A stretch of 64,000 bases of DNA. Origin: Catellatospora methionotrophica (GTDB lineage Bacteria > Actinomycetota > Actinomycetes > Mycobacteriales > Micromonosporaceae). The notes under the pieces were generated by a model. That model had not been told where the DNA came from. It searched no databases and worked only from the letters and a program-made list of their open reading frames with translations. The translations under genes were made by a program, and so were the position numbers. The stretch covers positions 124,001 through 188,000 of the forward strand of contig NZ_JAAOTJ010000013.1 of NCBI RefSeq assembly GCF_011297335.1. Direction: 5' to 3'. Positions 8,824 through 15,677 of the stretch are shown here, piece by piece; within the stretch, counting starts at the first letter, position 1; each line of letters opens with the position of its first letter.

Positions 8824-9644
8824 TGCTGACCCATCACCGTCAGGGACCTGCCCGTACGCGTCACCGCCTCGCGGCCGGGGTGCTCGCCGCGGCATTCGCG
8901 GCCCTGCTGCCTGCCGCCGCGGCGGTGGCGGCACCGAGTCCGTCTCCGGGGTCGGCCGCCGTCAACCGGTCGGGAACCTCGTTCCTCACCGCCACCGTGG
9001 TCAGCGTCGGTCAGCCGGTGCGGGTCACCGCCTCCACCGGTGACTACCTCTACTGGTCGTTCAATGCCACCGCGGGGCAGATCACCGAGATCGCGCTGAC
9101 CGTCACACTGCCGCCTGCCACGAAGCGGACCGGCGCGTCGACGTGGACCGTGGACGTCTTCGACGGGCTGCGCCGCCGCCAGGCCTGCACCGACGGCGTG
9201 CAGACGCCGGTCGCCTCCGCCACGGCCGCCGAGGTGAGCCTCGGCTGCACGCTGCGCCGGGTGCGATCGTGGGCCGAGCCGTGGTCCGGCGACCCGCTGC
9301 CCGGCACGTACTACCTCCGGCTGTCGGTCACCGACCTGCCCGAGCAGGATCTGGGCCTGCCGGTTCAGGTCGACATGCTGCTCGGCGCGCACGGCGATGT
9401 GACCGCGGACGACGGTGAACTCAAGGCGCCGCTCGTGCCGCAGGTCAAGCCCGGCGGGGTGCTGGCCGCGTCCGGCTCGGAGGACCCCTCGGCCAGCCCC
9501 AGCGCCAACCCCGGCGAGGCGGCCGAGGCACTGGACTGGCTGCCCGACCTGTCCGCCCGCTGGATCTGGACCACCGTCGGCGGTGTGCTGGCCGCCGCTG
9601 CCGGTGTCGTCGGGTTCTCACTGACCTGGCGTCGCCGCAGGTGA
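8823..9644 (+). CDS. Secreted, C-terminally anchored protein coupled to the VWA gene
   Basis: The product has 273 residues, with a signal peptide (RHRLAAGVLAAAFAALLPAA, cleavage near AAVAA), a beta-rich exported domain (about 45-205), a Pro/Ser/Ala linker and one C-terminal helix (about 248-267) ending in TWRRRR. Two cysteines in the middle (QACTDG and LGCTLRR) could pair. The start ATG overlaps the stop of the VWA gene (TAATG). The matching topology and coupling suggest a partner or ligand of the VWA protein at the cell surface. I do not recognise the domain. Confidence 0.75.
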   Translation: MLTHHRQGPARTRHRLAAGVLAAAFAALLPAAAAVAAPSPSPGSAAVNRSGTSFLTATVVSVGQPVRVTASTGDYLYWSFNATAGQITEIALTVTLPPATKRTGASTWTVDVFDGLRRRQACTDGVQTPVASATAAEVSLGCTLRRVRSWAEPWSGDPLPGTYYLRLSVTDLPEQDLGLPVQVDMLLGAHGDVTADDGELKAPLVPQVKPGGVLAASGSEDPSASPSANPGEAAEALDWLPDLSARWIWTTVGGVLAAAAGVVGFSLTWRRRR

Positions 9645-9683
9645 GTCGTCGGGTTCTCACTGACCTGGCATCGCCGCGGGCGA
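9606..9683 (+). repeat. 39-bp tandem duplication spanning the stop codon
   Basis: Two adjacent copies (9606-9644 and 9645-9683), identical at 36 of 39 positions. The first encodes the C-terminal tail and stop of the preceding gene. In the second copy the TGA has become CGA, but it is never reached because the first copy's stop is intact. Confidence 0.8.
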
Positions 9684-9687
9684 ACTG

Positions 9688-9726
9688 AGTGCCCCTTCCT
9701 CCCCTGCGGGCGGAGGAAGGGGCACT
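9688..9726. terminator. Terminator after the VWA pair
   Basis: A 15-bp perfect stem AGTGCCCCTTCCTCC (9688-9702) with its complement at 9712-9726 and a 9-nt loop. It ends the VWA operon just before the promoter array at 9758. Confidence 0.85.
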
Positions 9727-9757
9727 GTGGCTGTCCCGGCCGATGCGCTGTGAGCCG

Positions 9758-9813
9758 TGTCAGAGGTCATGACAGCGCCGTGGCGGCCCCGTGACAGGAC
9801 AGACCGCGATCGT
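9758..9813 (+). promoter_or_regulatory. Four-repeat SARP-type promoter array (copy A)
   Basis: Direct hexamers TGTCAG (9758), TGACAG (9770), TGGCGG (9781) and TGACAG (9792), with start-to-start spacings 12, 11 and 11 bp. After the last repeat come 10 nt and then GATCGT (9808-9813), placed as a -10 box. The same layout recurs at 24308 and 29243. SARP activators are known to bind direct repeats with an 11-bp period just upstream of -10. The array faces the 42-codon ORF at 9857 and the peptide unit beyond it. Confidence 0.75.
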
Positions 9814-9856
9814 CGTAGCAACCACGTGACAGCACGCCTCACGCACTGGAGCAACG

Positions 9857-9985
9857 ATGTTCGGTCTTCTCAAGATCTCTGTCGCCGACCAGGCCCTGGC
9901 CACCCGCGACCCCGGCGATCACCCGTTACCGCACCGACCAGGCCCTGCGAGGGCGCACCGGCGGGCCGCAGGGCACGCCCGATGA
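9857..9985 (+). CDS. 42-codon ORF coupled to the MFS gene
   Basis: A short frame starting at ATG 9857 with GGAG 5 nt upstream (TGGAGCAACG). It ends at TGA 9983-9985, overlapping the MFS start as ATGA. It begins MFGLLKISVADQALATRDPG and turns basic and Pro/His/Arg-rich. The expected RNA start from the array upstream would give a leader of roughly 35-40 nt. It could be a leader peptide that couples translation into the MFS gene, which has no ribosome site of its own, or a small functional peptide. Codon bias is only moderate. Confidence 0.45.
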   Translation: MFGLLKISVADQALATRDPGDHPLPHRPGPARAHRRAAGHAR

Positions 9986-11259
9986 GCGCGGGCGGGAGGA
10001 AGCTGCCCGCCGGGTTCGGGCGGCTGTGGAGCGCGCAGACGGTGTCCTCGCTCGGCGACGGGGTCATGCACGCGGCCCTGCCGCTGCTCGCGCTGACGCT
10101 GACCCGCGATCCGATGGCGCTCGCCGTCGTCGCGGCCGCCGGGACCCTGCCCTGGCTGCTGTTCGGGATCCTCGGCGGCGCGCTGGTGGACCGCTGGGAC
10201 CGGCGGCGCACCATGTGGATCGCGGACGCCGCGCGGGCGGGCCTGCTCGTGATACCGGCGGCGGCAGCGGTGTTCGACGTGCTGAGCATTCCGCTGCTCG
10301 CGACGGTCGCGTTCCTGCTCGGCCTCGGCGGGCTGTTCTTCGACACGGCCGCCTCGGCCTACCTGCCGGACCTGCTCGGCCGCGATCCGGCGTTCCTGGA
10401 GCGCGCGAACGCCCGCCTGCGCGGCGCGCAGACCGCCATGTCCGGCTTCGCGGGCCCGCCTGCGGGCAGTGCGCTGCTGGTGCTCGGCCGGGCGGTGCCG
10501 CTGCTCGCCGACGCGGTGTCGTTCGCCCTGTCCGCCGTGCTCGTCCGGTCGCTGCCGGTCGCGCCCCGGCCCGCGCCCGTGGCCCGCGAGTCGCTGCTGC
10601 GGCAGGCGCGGGCCGGGGCCTCGTACGTGTTCCGGGACCGGCTGCTGCTCGGGCTCGCGCTGCGCCCGGCGGTGGGCAACATCGCCTTCCTGGCGGTGGA
10701 GACCGTGCTCGCCCTGTTCGCACACGAGCGGCTGGGCGTCGGGGCCCTGGGCTTCGGTCTGCTCCTGACAGCGGAGGCGACCGGCGGCCTGCTCGGTGCG
10801 GGCGTCGCCTCGTCCCTGGGTCGGCGGCTCGGCACCGGGACCGCGCTGACCTGTACGGCGACGATCGAGGGGCTGGCCATTCTGGGGCTGGCCGCCGCAC
10901 CGAACCCGTACCTGGCGGGGCTCGCGCTCGCCGTCTGCGGGGCGGGCATGGGTGCCACGATGGTGCTCGGCCCCTCCCTGCGGCAGGCGATCGTCCCGGC
11001 GCACCTGATGGGCCGGGTCGCCGCCACGTCCCGGATGCTCGCCATGTGCGCCGCCCCGTTCGGCGGGTTCCTCGGCGGCTGGCTGGCCACCGGCTACGGC
11101 GTACGCAGCCCGCTGTTCGCGGCCGCCGGCCTGCTCCTGGCCATGACCGCGGTCACGGCGACGATGACCGGCAACCGCCGGGTCGAGGCGGCGCTGCGGG
11201 GCAGCGCCGAACGGGAGCGCACGGTGGAGCACCGCGCCGACGAACTCGTTCCTGCCTGA
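9982..11259 (+). CDS. MFS transporter, multidrug-efflux type
   Basis: The product has 425 residues with about 12 hydrophobic segments. It resembles the MFS_3/enterobactin-exporter-like group of actinobacterial drug exporters. The loop between helices 2 and 3 carries the MFS signature as GGALVDRWDRRRTMWIAD. ATG 9982 gives the expected N-terminus (SAQTVSSLGDGVMHAALPLLA). There is no good ribosome site, but the start overlaps the stop of the preceding 42-codon ORF. It is the first large gene of the peptide unit and lies 42 nt before the DUF2218-GNAT gene. It might export the peptide, a resistance substrate or another product of the unit. A related MFS gene lies at 52330. Confidence 0.85.
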   Translation: MSAGGRKLPAGFGRLWSAQTVSSLGDGVMHAALPLLALTLTRDPMALAVVAAAGTLPWLLFGILGGALVDRWDRRRTMWIADAARAGLLVIPAAAAVFDVLSIPLLATVAFLLGLGGLFFDTAASAYLPDLLGRDPAFLERANARLRGAQTAMSGFAGPPAGSALLVLGRAVPLLADAVSFALSAVLVRSLPVAPRPAPVARESLLRQARAGASYVFRDRLLLGLALRPAVGNIAFLAVETVLALFAHERLGVGALGFGLLLTAEATGGLLGAGVASSLGRRLGTGTALTCTATIEGLAILGLAAAPNPYLAGLALAVCGAGMGATMVLGPSLRQAIVPAHLMGRVAATSRMLAMCAAPFGGFLGGWLATGYGVRSPLFAAAGLLLAMTAVTATMTGNRRVEAALRGSAERERTVEHRADELVPA

Positions 11260-11301
11260 TCGGCGTACCCACCGAAGCCACCACTGCCGGAAAGGCATCA
11301 G

Positions 11302-12066
11302 ATGCTCTACACGACCGCCCGCGTTGCCACCGACCGCCCGCACCGCTACCTCAAGCAACTGGTCTCCCACATGGGGCGCAAGGTGCCCACCGCACTCGAC
11401 GAGCAGCGCGGGTCCATAACCTTCAGCCTGGGCCGCTGCCTGCTCGTGGCCTCCACCGCCCACTTTGACATGATCGTCGAAGCCGGGGCGGCGGACGCCG
11501 TCGCGGCGGTGGAGGAGACCATGACCCGCCACCTGCTGCGCTTCGCGACCAAGGACGAGCTCACCGTCGACTGGCGGCCGCTGGTGCGGCCCGCCGCAGC
11601 CGACGACGACGCCGCACTGCTCACCCTCGACGATGCCGCGTGGACCACCGGGTCCGGGCTCGCCTCGACCCGGTCCGAGGATCGGACGGCGTACTTCAGC
11701 GAGCGGCGGAGGCCCGAGACCCACCTGGTCGCCGTGCTAGGCGGCGAGCTCGTCGGCAGTGTGAGCACCCACCCGGCGAGCCCGTTCCCGGAGGGGGCGC
11801 ACGTCTTCGGCGTGTGGAACCTGATCGTCGCCGAGCACGCCCGCCGGGTGGGCGTCGCCTCGGCCCTGCTGGCGGCCGCCGAGACCCGGGCGGTCGCACA
11901 GGGCGCGAGGAAGATCGGGCTGCGCGTCCTGGCGACCAACACCGGCGCGACACGGCTCTACGAGCGGCACGGCTATGGCGTCGAGGGCCGCCACGCCGAG
12001 GAGTTCCTCATCGACGGCGGCTACGTCGACGACATCAGCATGGGCAAGCGCCTGGCGCACGGATAG
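11302..12066 (+). CDS. DUF2218-GNAT acetyltransferase fusion
   Basis: The product has 254 residues and two domains. Residues 1-92 match DUF2218 (VATDRPHRYLKQLVSHMGRK, SITFSLGRC, ending RFATKDELTVDW). Residues 95-254 are a GNAT N-acetyltransferase with the acetyl-CoA loop region ARRVGVASALLAAAETRA and the C-terminal GATRLYERHGYGVEGR motif. GNAT enzymes transfer acetyl from acetyl-CoA to amines. DUF2218 usually occurs as a small stand-alone protein of unknown function. The start ATG 11302 has AAAGG 6 nt upstream. The gene lies 42 nt after the MFS gene and 96 nt before the cysteine-rich peptide, on the same strand, so it may act on the peptide or confer self-protection. That role is inference. 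Confidence 0.8.
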   Translation: MLYTTARVATDRPHRYLKQLVSHMGRKVPTALDEQRGSITFSLGRCLLVASTAHFDMIVEAGAADAVAAVEETMTRHLLRFATKDELTVDWRPLVRPAAADDDAALLTLDDAAWTTGSGLASTRSEDRTAYFSERRRPETHLVAVLGGELVGSVSTHPASPFPEGAHVFGVWNLIVAEHARRVGVASALLAAAETRAVAQGARKIGLRVLATNTGATRLYERHGYGVEGRHAEEFLIDGGYVDDISMGKRLAHG

Positions 12067-12162
12067 CCGCCGCGTAGCGGGTGAGGAGCAGACGCGGAGC
12101 AGGCCGCCCGACGATCGACGGAGCGCGTGGAGATCCCACGCCACAGTCCACAGGAGGCAACC

Positions 12163-12405
12163 ATGACGCGAGTCATCAACGGCCTGGGTGACCGGATGCT
12201 CAGTGCGCTGCTGCGCACGGCCGAGGCCGGCGCCTGCGTGCCGGAGAACGGGCAGAGCTGCGGCACCGTGACCTGCAGCGGCGGCTACTGCGCCAGCGAC
12301 GGCCGCTGGTACCAGAAGTACTGCAAGGCGAAGTTCAACTGCTACGGCAGCTGCCTGAGCACCGGTGTCTTCGACCGCTACCAGCGGACCCAGGCAGTGT
12401 GCTGA
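12163..12405 (+). CDS. Cysteine-rich secreted peptide precursor (80 aa, 8 Cys)
   Basis: The N-terminal 24 residues (MTRVINGLGDRMLSALL..., ending AEAGA) form an amphipathic leader too polar for a Sec signal. A22-G23-A24 is an AxA signal-peptidase site directly before C25. The remaining 56 residues hold eight cysteines (25, 33, 38, 43, 54, 60, 64, 80), enough for four disulfides, and are rich in Gly, Ser, Tyr and Lys; Cys is the last residue. ATG 12163 has AGGAGG 5-6 nt upstream, the best ribosome site in the unit, and a short inverted repeat (GCGTGG...CCACGC, 12125-12141) lies before it. A hairpin follows, then genes for a membrane thioredoxin, ABC exporter, signal peptidase and MauE-like protein. 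This is the layout of a leader-bearing exported peptide with its own maturation machinery. Antimicrobial or signalling activity is guesswork. Confidence 0.8.
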   Translation: MTRVINGLGDRMLSALLRTAEAGACVPENGQSCGTVTCSGGYCASDGRWYQKYCKAKFNCYGSCLSTGVFDRYQRTQAVC

Positions 12406-12432
12406 TCACTGGGCACTGACCCGGCTGTCGAG

Positions 12433-12458
12433 GGGCGGGCGTCCACGGATGCCCGCCC
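12433..12458 (+). terminator. Hairpin between peptide gene and export genes
   Basis: Stem GGGCGGGC (12433-12440) with GCCCGCCC (12451-12458), 10-nt loop, followed by CTCTGTTCTTCC. Partial termination here would keep the peptide transcript more abundant than the downstream machinery, as in many bacteriocin operons. Confidence 0.6.
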
Positions 12459-12482
12459 TCTGTTCTTCCCGAGGAGGATTCC

Positions 12483-13022
12483 GTGCTCGCTTCGTTGTGG
12501 GGCGTGGTGGCCGTGCTGGCGGTGGCCACCGTGCTCAATCTGCTGCTCTGCCTGGCCGTCATCCGCAAGCTCCGCGCCGCGCCGGCCGGGGTGGCCGAGG
12601 ACCCGCACCTGCCGGTGGCCGGGACGGCGGTCGGCGACTTCACCGTCCCGGCGGGCGGGGCCGTGCTGCGCCGCGCCGCGCTGCCCGGCGCGGTGGTCGC
12701 CGGCTTCTTCAGCGCGTCCTGTGCCCCGTGCAAGACCACGATCGCGCGGATCGCGGCGGGCGAGCACGATCTGCCGTCCGGCGAGCGGCTGTGGTTCGTG
12801 GTCGCCGACGCCGGTGACCCGGCGGCTGAGGCGATGGTCGCGGGCCTGTCGGGCAGCGGCCCGGTGGCCGTCGTCGACGGGGCCGACCCGGTGCTGCGGG
12901 CCTTCGGCGGCGTCAACGGCTATCCGACGCTGCTGGAGATCCGCGACGGCACGATCCGCGCCGCGGCGCACGACCTGGACGAGCTGCGCTCGCTCGCCGG
13001 GGCGGGGCGGGTGGGTCCATGA
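12483..13022 (+). CDS. Membrane-anchored thioredoxin-like protein (TlpA type)
   Basis: The product has 179 residues. One N-terminal membrane helix (about 5-25) is followed by a thioredoxin fold with the redox motif C80-A-P-C83 in SASCAPCKTTIARI and the cis-proline loop NGYPTLLEI. The domain would face the outside, where such proteins make, reduce or shuffle disulfides. Translation starts at GTG 12483, with GAGGAGG 5 nt upstream. The stop overlaps the ABC transporter start (ATGA). Next to an eight-cysteine peptide and a MauE-type protein, a role in forming or proofreading the peptide's disulfides is the natural reading. Confidence 0.85.
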   Translation: MLASLWGVVAVLAVATVLNLLLCLAVIRKLRAAPAGVAEDPHLPVAGTAVGDFTVPAGGAVLRRAALPGAVVAGFFSASCAPCKTTIARIAAGEHDLPSGERLWFVVADAGDPAAEAMVAGLSGSGPVAVVDGADPVLRAFGGVNGYPTLLEIRDGTIRAAAHDLDELRSLAGAGRVGP

Positions 13023-14815
13023 GCCGGTGGGGTCTGGCGCGGCGGGCGTTCGCCCTCGGCTGGCGGGCGGCGCCGGTGGCGGTCAGCGTTTCGCTGGTGC
13101 TGGCACTGGTGGCCGGTGCCGGACCGGCCGGGCTCGCGTACCTGTCCAAGCTGCTCATCGACGCGCTGGTCGCGCCGAGCCCGGCGGGTGCGCGTACCGT
13201 CGCCGGCCTGGCGGTGGCCACCGGGCTCGGCGCGGGCGCGCTGGCCGTGGCCGCGATGCTGCGCCAGCTGGCCGCCGGGGCCGCGCAGCGCGGGCTGCTG
13301 CTGCGTTCGCAGGATCTGCTGTACAGCAGGGTCAACGCGATCGGCGGGCTGGGACCGTTCGAGGACCCCGGGACGCAGGACCGGCTGAGGCTGGCCGACG
13401 AGGCCGCCACGTCGGCGCCCACCGACATCGTCGACGGGGTCATCGACGCCGTCGTCGGTGTCGTGTCGGTGCTCGGCTTCGTGGCGGTGCTGCTGGCGAT
13501 GTGGCCGCCGCTCGGGGTGGCGCTGCTGGTCGCCGAGGCTCCGGCGCTGCTCACCCATCTGTGGCTGGCCCGCCGCTCGGCGACCGCGACCGAGAGTGTG
13601 GCCGCCCCGCAGCGGCGGCAGTTCTTCTACCGTTCGCTGCTCACCGATCTGCGGGCGGCGAAGGAACTGCGCCTGTACGGGACGGGCGGGCTGCTGCACG
13701 GGCGCGCGATGGCGCTGCTGCGGGACACCTCCGGCGTCCGGTACGCGGTCGAGCGGCGCGAGACCGTGGCGCAGGCCTGGCTCGCGGTCCTGGCCACCGC
13801 GGTCACGGCCGGGGTGACCGTGTTCGTGGTGCTGGGGGTGTACCGGGGCCGCATCTCGCTCGGGGACATGACGCTCTACCTGGCGGCGGTCGCGGGCGTG
13901 CAGGCCGCCGTACGTGGCGTCATCTTCCAGTTGGGCCGGGTCAGCGCGTCGCTGCGGCTGTTCCGGCACTTCGACGAGCTGCTGTCCGGTCCGGCCGACC
14001 TGGCGCAGGGCGACGCGGAGCTGGCGCCGCTGCACGGGGCGGTGCGGCTGCACGACGTGTGGTTCCGCTACGGACCCGACGGGCCGTGGATCCTGCGCGG
14101 GGTGAGTCTCACCATCGAGCACGGCCGCAGCCTGGGCGTGGTGGGCCTGAACGGCGCGGGCAAGAGCACCCTGGTGAAGCTGCTGTGCCGCTTCTACGAC
14201 CCGCAGCGTGGCCGGATCACCTGGGACGGGGTGGACATCCGCGACGTCACGCTGGCCAGCCTGCGGGCCCGCATCGGCGCGACGTTCCAGGACTACATGA
14301 CGTACGAGCTCAGCGCCGCCGACAACGTCGGGTTCGGCGATGTGGAGCACCTGCCGGACCGGGCGCGGATCGAGCAGGCCGCGGCCCGCGCGGAGATCGA
14401 CGGTGCGGTGCGTGCCCTGCCCCGGGGCTACGACACGCTGCTGAGCCGGTCGTTCGCCGACGGTGAGCAGCACGGGGTGCTGCTGTCGGGCGGGCAGTGG
14501 CAGCGGCTGGCGCTGGCCCGGTCGCTGATGCGCGCCGATGCCGACCTGCTGATCCTCGACGAGCCGAGCTCGGGCCTGGACGCGCTGGCCGAGCAGCGGA
14601 TCCACCGGCAGCTCGCCCTGCTGCGGCAGGGGCGGACGAGCGTGCTGGTCTCGCACCGGATGGCCGCGCTGCGCGAAGCGGACGAGATCGTGGTGCTCGC
14701 GGACGGCATCGTCGCCGAACGTGGCGCGCACGCGTCGCTGATGGCCGCGCACGGGCTCTACGCCGAGCTGTTCACGGCCCAGGCGGCCGGGTTCCAACTG
14801 GAGGCCAGCCGATGA
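13019..14815 (+). CDS. ABC exporter, fused membrane and ATPase domains
   Basis: The product has 598 residues, a half-transporter that would work as a homodimer. The N-terminal 330 residues hold about six membrane helices. The ATPase domain has Walker A GLNGAGKST (G376-T384), signature LSGGQWQRLALAR (from L489) and Walker B LLILDEPSSGLD. No N-terminal C39 peptidase domain is present, so leader removal would need a separate enzyme; the S26 peptidase gene follows directly. The start ATG overlaps the stop of the thioredoxin-like gene and its own stop overlaps the next start, so the genes are translationally coupled. Likely substrate: the cysteine-rich peptide encoded upstream. Confidence 0.9.
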   Translation: MSRWGLARRAFALGWRAAPVAVSVSLVLALVAGAGPAGLAYLSKLLIDALVAPSPAGARTVAGLAVATGLGAGALAVAAMLRQLAAGAAQRGLLLRSQDLLYSRVNAIGGLGPFEDPGTQDRLRLADEAATSAPTDIVDGVIDAVVGVVSVLGFVAVLLAMWPPLGVALLVAEAPALLTHLWLARRSATATESVAAPQRRQFFYRSLLTDLRAAKELRLYGTGGLLHGRAMALLRDTSGVRYAVERRETVAQAWLAVLATAVTAGVTVFVVLGVYRGRISLGDMTLYLAAVAGVQAAVRGVIFQLGRVSASLRLFRHFDELLSGPADLAQGDAELAPLHGAVRLHDVWFRYGPDGPWILRGVSLTIEHGRSLGVVGLNGAGKSTLVKLLCRFYDPQRGRITWDGVDIRDVTLASLRARIGATFQDYMTYELSAADNVGFGDVEHLPDRARIEQAAARAEIDGAVRALPRGYDTLLSRSFADGEQHGVLLSGGQWQRLALARSLMRADADLLILDEPSSGLDALAEQRIHRQLALLRQGRTSVLVSHRMAALREADEIVVLADGIVAERGAHASLMAAHGLYAELFTAQAAGFQLEASR

Positions 14816-15180
14816 TCTTCTTGGTGGCGGCCGCCTGCGGGGCGGCTCTGGGCATGGCCGCGGTGCTGGCCAGGGCGGCTTTCGCGCTGGTGATCGTACG
14901 CGGCAACAGTATGAGCCCGACGCTGCGCGACGGGGAGCGGGTGCTGGTGCGCCGGTCGCACCGGATCCACGCCGGTCAGGTCGTGGTGTTCGCGGCCGTA
15001 CGCCGTCATCGCAGTGATCCGCCGTGGCTGGTCAAGCGGGTGACCGAGGTGGAGGGCGAGCAGTTCACCGTCGCCGGTGACAACCCGCGCAGTCTGGGCT
15101 CGGCGCAGCTGGGCGTCATCGCGCGGGCCGACCTGCTCGGGGTCGTGGTCCGTCCCGTGTCCCGGAGGGTCCCGTCATGA
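14812..15180 (+). CDS. Short S26 signal peptidase
   Basis: The product has 122 residues, much shorter than housekeeping type I signal peptidases. It has one N-terminal membrane helix and the catalytic Ser-Lys dyad: Ser33 in GNSMSPTLRDGERVLV and Lys75 in PPWLVKRV. The box-E motif is present as VAGDNPRSLGS. The active site would lie outside the membrane and cut after small residues in AxA motifs, which matches the AGA site of the upstream peptide. Start and stop both overlap neighbouring genes by ATGA. Dedicated short S26 enzymes occur in other peptide-export loci. That the peptide is the substrate is inference from position and motif. Confidence 0.9.
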   Translation: MIFLVAAACGAALGMAAVLARAAFALVIVRGNSMSPTLRDGERVLVRRSHRIHAGQVVVFAAVRRHRSDPPWLVKRVTEVEGEQFTVAGDNPRSLGSAQLGVIARADLLGVVVRPVSRRVPS

Positions 15181-15677
15181 TCTATGTGGTGCTGGCGGCC
15201 CGTGCCGTGCTCGGTGTCGTGTTCGCGGTCGCGCTGGTCGGCAAGCTGGCGACCGGTCGGGGCCGCCGGGAGTTCGTCGACGGCATCGGCGCGTACGGCG
15301 TCGGCTTCCGCTGGCGCGGGCCGGTGGCGTACGCGGTGCTGGTCGTGGAACTGGCCCTGGTCGTGGCGCTGGCCGCGCCCGGTGGTGACGTTGTCGGGCT
15401 CGCGGCCGCGCTGGGTGTGCTCGCGGTCTTCACCGTCGCGACCGTCCGGTCGGGCAGCGCCGGGGACTGTCACTGCTTCGGCGCTGCCGGACGCGGCACG
15501 ACCGGGTCGTTCGTGGCACGCAACGTGCTGCTGATGGCGGTGGCGGCGGTCGGGCTGGGGTGCGCGGCCGTCGCGGACGGGACGCCGGACACGGTCGGCA
15601 CGGTGCTGGCGGTCGGGATCGGAGCACTGGCCGCGGTGCTGGTCACCCGGTGGGACGACCTGGCCGCGCTGCGCTGA
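15177..15677 (+). CDS. MauE/DoxX-type redox-associated membrane protein
   Basis: The product has 166 residues and about four membrane helices. It carries the motif D-C98-H-C100-F-G typical of MauE-like proteins. MauE supports disulfide formation in methylamine dehydrogenase, and related proteins pair with extracytoplasmic thioredoxins as electron carriers. Here it would re-oxidise or reduce the CAPC thioredoxin encoded at 12483. The start overlaps the S26 stop (ATGA). The 3' end overlaps the convergent SARP gene by 35 bp. Confidence 0.85.
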   Translation: MIYVVLAARAVLGVVFAVALVGKLATGRGRREFVDGIGAYGVGFRWRGPVAYAVLVVELALVVALAAPGGDVVGLAAALGVLAVFTVATVRSGSAGDCHCFGAAGRGTTGSFVARNVLLMAVAAVGLGCAAVADGTPDTVGTVLAVGIGALAAVLVTRWDDLAALR

